NCBI GenBank assembly: GCA_030040475.1 | Contig: JASHTQ010000512.1 | Span: 1 to 14,180, forward strand | DNA from: Streptosporangiaceae bacterium | Lineage (GTDB): Bacteria; Actinomycetota; Actinomycetes; Streptosporangiales; Streptosporangiaceae | Reading direction: 5' to 3' | DNA: 14,180 bases | Part shown: in pieces, positions 6,307-12,259 of the stretch | Layout of the letters: each line of letters opens with the position of its first letter | How positions within the stretch are numbered: position 1 is the first letter of the stretch | Notes under the pieces: generated by a model | The model's database searches: none | What the model was told of the DNA's origin: nothing | The model's input: only the letters and a program-made list of their open reading frames with translations | Translations under genes and position numbers: made by a program

Positions 6307-8258
6307 CCCGCCGCCTTGGGGCCGAGGCGCTCGCGCAGGTCGGTGTAGTCCTCGCACGGAAGGCCGAGATTCCGGGCGAGCAGGCCAAGCACCAGTTTCC
6401 TTGCCCGGGTGCCCGGCCTGCCGAAGAGCCGGCCGAAGCACAGGTCCCTCAGCTCGGCGTCCTGCCATTCGCGCAGCGGCAGCAGGGCGCCGCGCATCTC
6501 GACGTAACTCGGCAGGCTCTCGAATATCTGCCGGCCGGCGATATCGGTATCGCCCCTGGCCAGAAGCTCCGCGATCGCGCGCCGGGAAGTGTGCGCCGCG
6601 GTGGCCGCCTCGACCGCCGCGGCCCTGCTCGCTCCGGCCCTGCTCGCTCCGGCCTGGCCGGCGAACATCGCGTGATCGCCCCACATCCGGTAGCGGGGTC
6701 CGTCCGGGCCGCTCGCGACCACCACCGAGCGCTCGTTGAGGTAGTTATGCACCACGTTGGACGATAGCTGGGCCACGCTGCTGCGCAGCAGCGCCAGATA
6801 GCACAGGTACCGCTGCTCCCGCTGCGCCGCGCTGGTCCCGGAGACGCCGCTGGACAGAATGCGCGCCTCCAGCGTCCGGCCCTCGATGGCCGACTGAGGA
6901 TCGGTGATCGCGCATGGGTCGCAGTTGCCGTCCGGATAGAGCCGGTCCCCGTCTGCTCCCGGTTTCGGGTTGTACAGGTCGGGACCATGCAGCAGGGGCT
7001 GGCGCTGGTAGGTCATCTCGCGGAGCAGGGCCCGATCCGCGAAGACCGCTCCCGATGCCAGCATCCACTCCACGTACCACTGCATGATCAGGGTCTTGTT
7101 CGCGAGGTGGCCGGCCGCGAAGGAGTCATGCAGAAAATGGTCCGCATAGCCGGCGTAGACCAGGGCAAGGGACCGCAGCCTTTGCCGTTCCGCCGCTGGC
7201 CCGGTATCGGCGTGCGCGATCATCTGCCGCGCGCGCAGGTGGAAGGACTGCCACCGGTACCAGGAGAACGGCGCGAAGTGGCTGGCGTTGCGCGCGAGCA
7301 GGGAGAGATATCGCTGCGCGGCAGGACGCTGGCACTTCCTGCCCAGGGCGTCGATCTCGATCGTCTCCCTGACGGCGGCGAAGGTCCGGACGTTCGGGTA
7401 CCGCAGGGTGCCCCAGCTCGGCCGGGGAGGCCGGCTCCTGCCCATCACCCGGTGCAGCTCGCGATAGCTCTGCGAGCGGATGGCCTGGACGACCGGGACG
7501 ATGAAGGCGGCCGACGCCGCGTCGATGTCGTCCGGATGAGACAGGTAATCGGCCAGCACGTTGATCTCGCCGAGGCTCACCACCAGGCCGCTCGCGGAAA
7601 GCCGCACCGTCCGGATCCCTGGATAGTTCTCCCGCAACCGGTCCGTGTCCACATCTACCGGATCGCGCCCGAGCTCCTCGAGCAGCGCGCATTGCGTCTC
7701 CAGCTGGCGGACGGCGCCGTTCGGCAGCTGCCCGCCGGATGCCGGGACAATCTGGCCGACCGCAGCGGGATCGAGGTTCCCGAGCAGCAGGTGCTCCCAG
7801 GCTGCGTAGCGCTGGAGGATCCGGGCGCCGCCGGAGCATGCCGTCGCCCGGGCAGACGGCGGGCCGAACGCGAACCGCCGGCCGGCCAGGACCGCGTCCG
7901 CCGCGGCGTCGGCCTCGCTTTCCTCCGCGCCGCGACACGGGCCGACCGCCCAGCCCGCGGTCAGGGGCACCGCCTCGACCGGCCCGCGGCGCTGCTGTAC
8001 GACATGGGCCACCTCGTGGGCCAGCAGCCACAGGCCCGCCCGGGTGTGCGGCGCGTAGCAGTCAGCCCGGATGTAGATGTCCGAACCCGCGGTCATCGCG
8101 GCGCACCCCCACGCCGCGCATGCGCCGCCGACGCCGACGCGGTGGATGCGGATGCCGGACAGGTCGGCTTCGGCGCCGTCCAGACGGTAAAGGGCACGGA
8201 AGAGATCCTCCAGCGTGGCCGCGCGAGACGTCCGCCCGCAGGCACGCGAGGTCTGCAT
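6303..8258 (-). CDS. DUF4157 (eCIS core) protein with zinc phospholipase C-like C-terminal module
   Basis: In this 651-residue protein, residues about 35-125 fit DUF4157: SGIRIHR, then AAMTAGSDIYIRAD, then LLAHEVAHVVQQRRG with HExxH at 81-85. DUF4157 proteins are often encoded with extracellular contractile injection systems (eCIS) as cargo, but no eCIS gene is in the window. Residues about 150-525 hold spaced histidines and acids: ASHF (His327), SFH (His340), YADHFLHDSFAAGHL (371-385; Asp373, His374, His377, Asp378, His384) and VVHNYLNERSV (502-512). Zinc-dependent phospholipase C-type proteins show a similar pattern; this is an inference from motif memory. There is no signal peptide. The ATG at 8258 has AAGG eight bases upstream. 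A 15-bp tandem duplication gives GASRAGASRA near residue 536. It could be a toxin or lipid hydrolase. Confidence 0.78.
   Translation of the reverse strand: MQTSRACGRTSRAATLEDLFRALYRLDGAEADLSGIRIHRVGVGGACAAWGCAAMTAGSDIYIRADCYAPHTRAGLWLLAHEVAHVVQQRRGPVEAVPLTAGWAVGPCRGAEESEADAAADAVLAGRRFAFGPPSARATACSGGARILQRYAAWEHLLLGNLDPAAVGQIVPASGGQLPNGAVRQLETQCALLEELGRDPVDVDTDRLRENYPGIRTVRLSASGLVVSLGEINVLADYLSHPDDIDAASAAFIVPVVQAIRSQSYRELHRVMGRSRPPRPSWGTLRYPNVRTFAAVRETIEIDALGRKCQRPAAQRYLSLLARNASHFAPFSWYRWQSFHLRARQMIAHADTGPAAERQRLRSLALVYAGYADHFLHDSFAAGHLANKTLIMQWYVEWMLASGAVFADRALLREMTYQRQPLLHGPDLYNPKPGADGDRLYPDGNCDPCAITDPQSAIEGRTLEARILSSGVSGTSAAQREQRYLCYLALLRSSVAQLSSNVVHNYLNERSVVVASGPDGPRYRMWGDHAMFAGQAGASRAGASRAAAVEAATAAHTSRRAIAELLARGDTDIAGRQIFESLPSYVEMRGALLPLREWQDAELRDLCFGRLFGRPGTRARKLVLGLLARNLGLPCEDYTDLRERLGPKAAG
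6623..6652 (-). repeat. 15-bp tandem duplication inside the DUF4157 gene
   Basis: CCCTGCTCGCTCCGG occurs twice in direct succession (6623-6637 and 6638-6652). It encodes the doubled pentapeptide in the GASRAGASRA segment near residues 536-546. It is in frame and looks like recent slippage in a linker. Confidence 0.75.
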
Positions 8259-8949
8259 GCCTATAGCCTTGCACGGGGATACCGGTCCGATGGCCGATCG
8301 TAACCAACTATTCCGAAAGGCTTATCCAACCGGCTCCGAGATCATACGGTCGGCGTTCAGATTCATGCCGCTTTTGGGCATTGATAATGAGTTGCCGCAC
8401 TTCGTCGCCATGAGCGACGGTTGAGCCAGCTAAATGTCATAGCGGGAAACACCATATGGCGGGCGCACGATGCGGCACGGCCGGCCCCGCGGACGCCTGC
8501 CGAACCGCCTTCCGGGCTAGTGCCGCAGCAAGCAACGGTTGCCCCGCCGGGCGCCGCGGCAGCCGTCCGCGTGATTCCCTTCGCCGCCCTGATCCGGACC
8601 TGTTGTCATGATCGTGGGTCGTTACTGCCCTTATCGGGGAAGTTTTGACCCACGATCCCGCCGGCGGCGGGTGGCAGCGGCGGGTGAGGCAGGTCAGATG
8701 CGGCGGCTGCGGCAGGTGCGATCCGCGGGGCGAACGTGTCCGGCCACGGCACTAGTTCATCGCGCGAGACGACGGGTCTGTATGTCTATGCGGTGTCGAC
8801 CGCACTGGGAATGCGCTCTCATGCATGATCGCGGATCGGGCGAAGGCGAGGCTGTCACGGCGACGTGGTAGTCGGACTCGGTGTCATGCTCGTAGTGGCT
8901 CACCTGGGCGTGCGGACGCCAGGGCGGCTTGCTTGGCACAATCGGGAGG
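8259..8949. other. Gene-poor 0.7-kb stretch between DUF4157 and VOC genes
   Basis: No convincing gene is present. About 8300-8420 is clearly less GC-rich and probably holds the leftward promoter of the DUF4157 gene; TATGAT on the minus strand at 8346-8341 is a possible -10 without a good -35. A perfect 11-bp inverted repeat lies at 8610-8657. On the minus strand, 8940-8840 reads as a G/C-ending-codon stretch containing HYEHDTESDYHVAVTASP, which looks coding-like but has no start, no known family and no clear end. It may be the relic of a lost gene. Frames at 8421-8648 (+) and 8757-8969 (-) are not supported. Confidence 0.5.
8610..8657. repeat. 11-bp perfect inverted repeat with 26-base loop
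   Basis: GATCGTGGGTC (8610-8620) and GACCCACGATC (8647-8657) are exact complements. The 26-base loop has a short inner CCC/GGG pairing (8628-8630 with 8636-8638). It lies in a gene-free stretch, so a terminator, a regulatory hairpin or the remnant of a small mobile repeat are all possible. Confidence 0.75.
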
Positions 8950-9324
8950 ATGAGTGACCTGATCACCAAGCTCCTGCCGATTCTGCACGTGGCGGATCCG
9001 GACGCGGAGCGGCGTTTCTACCAGAAGCTTGGCCTGCGCACCACCTACGAGGGTCCGGAGTATCCGGGCTTCATCGCCGTCGGCAATGACCTGGTCGAGT
9101 TCGGGCTCAGCCGCCGGACCGACGCCGATCCGCCGTCATCGCAGCTGACCTGGCAGCTCGGCGTCAGTGACGTAGACGCTGCGATCACCGCCTGCGAGCG
9201 GGCAGGTCTTGAATTCGAAGTGATCATCGAGCGGCCGCGGGAGGACTGGAGTTACCGGATCGTCAAGGTCGGTTCACCGAATGGGATGGAGGTGCTGCTC
9301 GAAGAACAGACCCCGCGGGAATGA
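8950..9324 (+). CDS. VOC superfamily (glyoxalase/bleomycin-resistance fold) protein
   Basis: The 124-residue protein has the paired beta-alpha-beta-beta-beta modules of the vicinal oxygen chelate fold. KLLPILHVADPDAERRFYQKLGL (7-29) starts module one; FIAVGNDLVEFGLS (41-54) carries the first acidic ligand position, Glu50. LTWQLGVSDVDAAITACERAG starts module two, and the chain ends with the typical GSPNGMEVLLEE (Glu114). His13, Glu50 and Glu114 could bind a metal. Members act as glyoxalases, dioxygenases or drug-binding proteins; the substrate is unknown. Start: ATG at 8950 is where homology begins, but GGGAGG (8944-8949) abuts it with no spacer. An in-frame TTG at 8929, four bases after AGGG, is an alternative that adds seven residues. 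A DinB remnant follows downstream. Confidence 0.85.
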   Translation: MSDLITKLLPILHVADPDAERRFYQKLGLRTTYEGPEYPGFIAVGNDLVEFGLSRRTDADPPSSQLTWQLGVSDVDAAITACERAGLEFEVIIERPREDWSYRIVKVGSPNGMEVLLEEQTPRE

Positions 9325-9441
9325 GGCTCGAGTCCTCGCCGGGCTGGCGGTCAGCACGGCGCAGTGCGTGAGGCGAGGTCCCGCCGCGATCCGCCTGCCT
9401 GATGGCTCGGAGTTTCCCGTCTACCAGCCCAGGCACCCGAG

Positions 9442-9633
9442 AGCTGGCCTGACTTTCACCGCACCACGCTCGCCATGAAGTGCGAGGGCCTGGGCGACGG
9501 GCGGGCCGCCGCCATGTCCGTGCCGCCATCCGGCCTCACGATGACGGGCCTGGTACAGCACATGGCGGAGGTGGAGCGGAACTGGTTCGCCGGGTGCTCG
9601 CCCGAGGATAGAGCTTTGATTTTTATCGGTTGA
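9442..9633 (+). pseudogene. Truncated DinB-family (DUF664) fragment
   Basis: The frame encodes a segment containing [17 protein letters not shown], then [19 protein letters not shown] and VERNWF. This is the conserved N-terminal part of actinomycete DUF664/DinB proteins (typical pattern: FHRATLxxKCEGL, SVPPSxLxLLGLVRHLAxVERxWF). Family members are about 160-180 residues, often thiol-dependent enzymes. Only about 45 residues are recognisable. Upstream, a stop at 9400-9402 and unrelated sequence replace the usual start. Downstream of NWF (about 9590) the match is lost and the frame ends at 9631-9633, inside the 3' end of the convergent methyltransferase gene. An ATG at 9475 would give 52 residues. 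The 9325-9441 stretch before it holds nothing recognisable. Most likely a decayed gene cut at both ends. Confidence 0.7.
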
Positions 9634-10381
9634 TTTTGCGGCCGACGTAGCGGAGGCAGCCGGGGTTGATGTCGCCGGAGTCGATCGCGGCTTGTTCGGC
9701 GCGCTCGTCGGCGTCGAGCAGGTCGGAGAAGTAGAAGGGGCCGGTGCTCAGGTGGACGGTGGCGAAGCGGGTCGCCAGCTCGCGGCGGATGACGGCGGCG
9801 GGGTGCATGCCGTGCTCGTCCAGCCGGGCCCGGAAGTAGTCATCCCAGGGCAGGCCGGACGCGGTCCAGTCGGCCTGCATCCCGGCCAGCCAGGAGCCCG
9901 GGTCGTCGGGGTCGTCCGGGTCCTCCGGACCGCGGGGGTGGCGGCCGAAGCACCATCGGGCGGTCCGCTCGTCCAGGTCCTCGGAGATCCACTCGACGAC
10001 GACCAGCGTGCCGCCGGGGGCCAGGAGGTCGGCGACGTGGTCGAGCGCGGCACCGAGGTCGTGCATGTGGTGCAGCGAGACGGACGCGACGACCGCGCCG
10101 GCGGCGGCGTCGGGGCGGTAGTCCTCGAACGCGATCCGGCGGTACGGCGAGGAGGTCTCGGGAGCCTCCGGATCGACGCCGGTGACGTCGTAGCCGGCCC
10201 GCAGCAGGTTGGGGACGTGCCCGCCGAGCGGGCCGCAGCCCACCTCGATCACGCTGTCCGGCGGCGGGGGCAACTGGTCCCTGACGAGGGGCCAGGTCGC
10301 GGCCAGCCAGGCTTGCTTGCCTTCCTTGCCCTTGATACCGGCGTGGCAGTGGTGGGCATGGTGGCCCGCGGCGTGGCTCAT
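9623..10381 (-). CDS. Class I SAM-dependent methyltransferase with His-rich N-terminus
   Basis: In this 252-residue protein, residues 43-53 ([11 protein letters not shown]) are motif I, the glycine loop that binds S-adenosylmethionine. Asp70 in VTGVDPEAP ends strand 2 and should hold the ribose. [35 protein letters not shown] (97-131) is the motif IV-V region typical of Methyltransf_11/25 proteins. The substrate is unknown. The first 13 residues contain six histidines and one cysteine ([12 protein letters not shown]), which could bind a metal or be a solubility tail. No Shine-Dalgarno sequence precedes the ATG at 10381, but TAGCAT lies six bases upstream, the spacing expected of a -10 element for a leaderless transcript. 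The gene lies 102 bp downstream of the folate cyclo-ligase gene, so it may also be read from there. The DinB remnant overlaps its 3' end by 11 bp. Confidence 0.87.
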   Translation of the reverse strand: MSHAAGHHAHHCHAGIKGKEGKQAWLAATWPLVRDQLPPPPDSVIEVGCGPLGGHVPNLLRAGYDVTGVDPEAPETSSPYRRIAFEDYRPDAAAGAVVASVSLHHMHDLGAALDHVADLLAPGGTLVVVEWISEDLDERTARWCFGRHPRGPEDPDDPDDPGSWLAGMQADWTASGLPWDDYFRARLDEHGMHPAAVIRRELATRFATVHLSTGPFYFSDLLDADERAEQAAIDSGDINPGCLRYVGRKINR

Positions 10382-10387
10382 GCGGGC

Positions 10388-10393
10388 ATGCTA
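10388..10393 (-). promoter_or_regulatory. Candidate -10 element for a leaderless methyltransferase transcript
   Basis: On the minus strand TAGCAT (TANNNT type) is followed by six bases and then the ATG at 10381, so transcription would begin at or next to the A of the start codon. No -35 match is evident and there is no ribosome binding site, which fits actinobacterial leaderless genes. Confidence 0.4.
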
Positions 10394-10450
10394 GCCGCGT
10401 CGGGCCGACCTCGTGCCAGGGGCCGGGGTTCGTGCACGGCATCGCCCTGC

Positions 10451-10488
10451 CGCGGCCCCGCGGATCAGCCGCGGCCCCGCGGATCAGC
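10451..10488. repeat. 19-bp perfect tandem duplication at the end of the cyclo-ligase gene
   Basis: CGCGGCCCCGCGGATCAGC occurs at 10451-10469 and again at 10470-10488. The right copy contains the stop codon of the minus-strand cyclo-ligase gene (TGA at 10486-10484), so the left copy duplicates the gene end just past the stop. Each copy contains a self-complementary CCGCGG-type core, so the transcript could fold into a very GC-rich hairpin. Confidence 0.8.
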
Positions 10489-11272
10489 CGTGGCCGGGGC
10501 GGCGCGCCGCCAGCAGCGGTATGGCCGCGATCTTCTCCTCGGTCAGGTCCGCCCAGCGGATGCCGGCGGTGGGCCGCGGGCCGCGGCTGGCGCGGCAGTC
10601 GATCACCCGGTCGGGGGTGACGACGAAGTCCAGCGGCACGTCGTGGCCGGTGAGCGGGATCGTGCCTGGCGGGCGGACCTGGAGTTCGTGCACGGTGGTG
10701 ACGGTCACGGTGCCCGGCCCGATCAGGCCCGCGACGGTGGCGAGGGCGAACTCCAGGTCGGCGAACCCGCCGCCCTTGCCGAGCCTGGCCCCGTCCTCCC
10801 CCGCGGCCACGCAGCCCATCACCACGAGGTCGACCGGATCGAGTTCGGCCAGCGTGACCCGGCGGGCGGACCGGGCCGCGCCGCTGATCGAGGCCGCCTT
10901 GCGGGGCGGCTCGCTGAGGTGGTCCGGGTCGAGGGCGAAGAACGGCTCGGGTTCGGCAAGCCGCGGCACGGCCATGTACACGGTCTTGCCGTCCTGCAGC
11001 GCGCGCTGGCGGACCGGCAGCTGCGCGGAGTCCGGATTGGCCTTGAGGGTGCGCGCCGCCTGCCACTGCGGCGTGCCGCGGAGGAGTTCGGCGGCGGCCT
11101 CGGCGCCGGTGAAGTTCGGGATCCGCCCGGCCGCGCCGGGGAACCGCGCCACCTTCGCCGCGCTCATCGCGGACCAGACCTCCTCGCGCAGGGCGGCCTT
11201 GGCGGCCAGCACGTCGGCGGGGCCGCCGGCATCGCGGTCGTGGCGGGGAACGGCGCGGGGCATGGCACCCAT
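10484..11272 (-). CDS. 5-formyltetrahydrofolate cyclo-ligase family protein (MTHFSD-like)
   Basis: The 262-residue protein matches the longer actinobacterial/MTHFSD-type branch of this family (typical short enzymes are about 190). VLAAKAALREEVWSAM (21-36) is the N-terminal helix with the substrate and ATP lysine region. KANPDSAQLPVRQRAL (77-92) and GKTVYMAVPRL (95-105) follow. MGCVAAGEDGARLGKGGGFADLE (152-174) is the family signature GxRLGKGGGYxD. The reaction in the family is ATP-dependent conversion of 5-formyl-THF to 5,10-methenyl-THF; whether this long variant does the same is not certain. ATG at 11272 is chosen because GAGGG lies five bases upstream; the in-frame ATG at 11263 is a possible alternative. 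The frame stays open far upstream into the antisense of the neighbouring gene; that part is not real. Divergent from the kinase gene across only 33 bp. The stop lies in a 19-bp tandem repeat. Confidence 0.87.
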   Translation of the reverse strand: MGAMPRAVPRHDRDAGGPADVLAAKAALREEVWSAMSAAKVARFPGAAGRIPNFTGAEAAAELLRGTPQWQAARTLKANPDSAQLPVRQRALQDGKTVYMAVPRLAEPEPFFALDPDHLSEPPRKAASISGAARSARRVTLAELDPVDLVVMGCVAAGEDGARLGKGGGFADLEFALATVAGLIGPGTVTVTTVHELQVRPPGTIPLTGHDVPLDFVVTPDRVIDCRASRGPRPTAGIRWADLTEEKIAAIPLLAARRPGHG

Positions 11273-11290
11273 TGTGGCCCTCGCGGCCCG

Positions 11291-11296
11291 TAAGCT
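11291..11296 (+). promoter_or_regulatory. Candidate -10 element of the kinase gene
   Basis: TAAGCT (TANNNT) lies nine bases before the GTG at 11306 in a 33-bp gap between divergent start codons. No ribosome binding site precedes the GTG, so a leaderless or near-leaderless transcript is plausible. The spacing is two to three bases longer than ideal. Confidence 0.28.
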
Positions 11297-11305
11297 CGTC
11301 TGGTT

Positions 11306-12259
11306 GTGGGCGTAACCGCGGGAGGCGGCCCGGATCGGGCCCGGCTGGCCATCCCGGCCGTGGTCAGGAACAAGGCCGCGGCCGTCGGCGCGCCGGGCTG
11401 GATCGACGACCTTCCCTTGCTGGTCGCGGACGTCGAGCGGGAGTGGTCGATCCGGGTCGGGCGGCCGTACCAGGACGCCACCGAGGCGTTCGTCGCCGAG
11501 GCGACGCTGAGCGACGGCAGCCCGGCGGTGCTGAAGCTGCTCATCCCGCGGGCGCGGGGCGGCGCGGCCAACCGGGCGGCCGCGAACGAGATCACGGTGC
11601 TGCGGCTGGCCGGCGGCGAGGGGTGCGTCCGGCTGCTGCGGGCCGACCAGGCGCGCGGCGCGCTGCTGCTGGAACGGCTCGGCCGTTCGCTGCATGAGCT
11701 CGGGCTGCCGATCGCGCGCCGGCACGAGATCTTGTCCGCGACCGCGGCGCGGGTGTGGCGACCGGCCCCGGACAGCGGCCTGCCCTCGGGCGCGGACAAG
11801 GGACGCCGGCTCGCCAGCTCCATCGTGGCGAGCTGGGAGGAACTCGGCCGCCCGTGTTCGGAGCGCGCGGTCAGCCACGCGCTGGCCTGCGCGGCGCGCC
11901 GCGTCGCCGCCCACGACGACGAGCGCGCCGTCCTCGTGCACGGCGACGTGCACGAGTGGAACGCGCTCGAGGCGGGCGGCGGGTTCAAGCTCGTCGACCC
12001 CGACGGCCTGCTGGCCGAGGCGGAGTACGACATGGGGATCGTGATGCGCGAGGACCCGGTCGAGCTCATGCACGGCGATCCCCGCCAGCGGGCACGGTGG
12101 CTGGCGCGGCAGACCGGCCTGGACGCCGCCGCCATCTGGGAGTGGGGGGTGGTGGAACGGGTGTCGACCGGGCTGCTCGGCACCGGGATCGGACTGCAGC
12201 CGGTGGCGCGCCAGATGCTCGCCGCCGCCGATCACGTGGCCGGCCAGGCGGCCGACTAG
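11306..12259 (+). CDS. APH(6)/streptomycin 6-kinase family small-molecule phosphotransferase
   Basis: The 317-residue protein fits the aminoglycoside/hydroxyurea antibiotic resistance kinase family (PF04655). AVLKLLIP places the ATP-binding Lys77, and Glu95 follows in ANEITVL. AVLVHGDVHEWNAL (208-221) is the catalytic loop with Asp214 and Asn219. KLVDPDGLLAEAEYDMGIVMRED (228-250) holds the metal-binding Asp231 in the family's DPxGLxxExxYD pattern. Family members phosphorylate streptomycin-type hydroxyls, but many chromosomal copies have unknown substrates, so resistance cannot be assumed. GTG at 11306 is used because homology (PAWIDDLP-like region, about 25-40) starts soon after. There is no Shine-Dalgarno sequence. 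It is divergent from the cyclo-ligase gene, and its TAG shares CTAG with the stop of the convergent TPR gene. Confidence 0.87.
   Translation: MGVTAGGGPDRARLAIPAVVRNKAAAVGAPGWIDDLPLLVADVEREWSIRVGRPYQDATEAFVAEATLSDGSPAVLKLLIPRARGGAANRAAANEITVLRLAGGEGCVRLLRADQARGALLLERLGRSLHELGLPIARRHEILSATAARVWRPAPDSGLPSGADKGRRLASSIVASWEELGRPCSERAVSHALACAARRVAAHDDERAVLVHGDVHEWNALEAGGGFKLVDPDGLLAEAEYDMGIVMREDPVELMHGDPRQRARWLARQTGLDAAAIWEWGVVERVSTGLLGTGIGLQPVARQMLAAADHVAGQAAD

Noticed and set aside
4717..6684. Long minus-strand open frame (655 codons) opposite the GH28 gene
   Set aside because: It is antisense to a gene with clear GH28 motifs and a signal peptide. Its translation is Arg/Val/Asp-rich low complexity, typical of a GC-rich shadow frame, and it overlaps the DUF4157 gene.
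6303..8258. Complete contractile injection system locus
   Set aside because: Only the DUF4157 protein is present; no sheath, tube, baseplate or AAA ATPase gene of such a system lies in the window.
6987..8303. Plus-strand open frame (438 codons) opposite the DUF4157 gene
   Set aside because: Antisense shadow of a gene with recognisable domains; no family pattern in its translation.
8421..8648. 75-codon plus-strand frame in the gene-poor stretch
   Set aside because: Ala/Pro-rich with no ribosome binding site or family, and it ends inside the 11-bp inverted repeat.
9692..11293. Plus-strand open frame (533 codons) opposite the methyltransferase and cyclo-ligase genes
   Set aside because: It spans two genes with clear motifs on the other strand, and its product is low-complexity Gly/Arg/Val.
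11306..12259. Confirmed streptomycin-resistance gene
   Set aside because: The family fits, but chromosomal relatives often have unknown substrates, and no antibiotic cluster or mobile element surrounds it.
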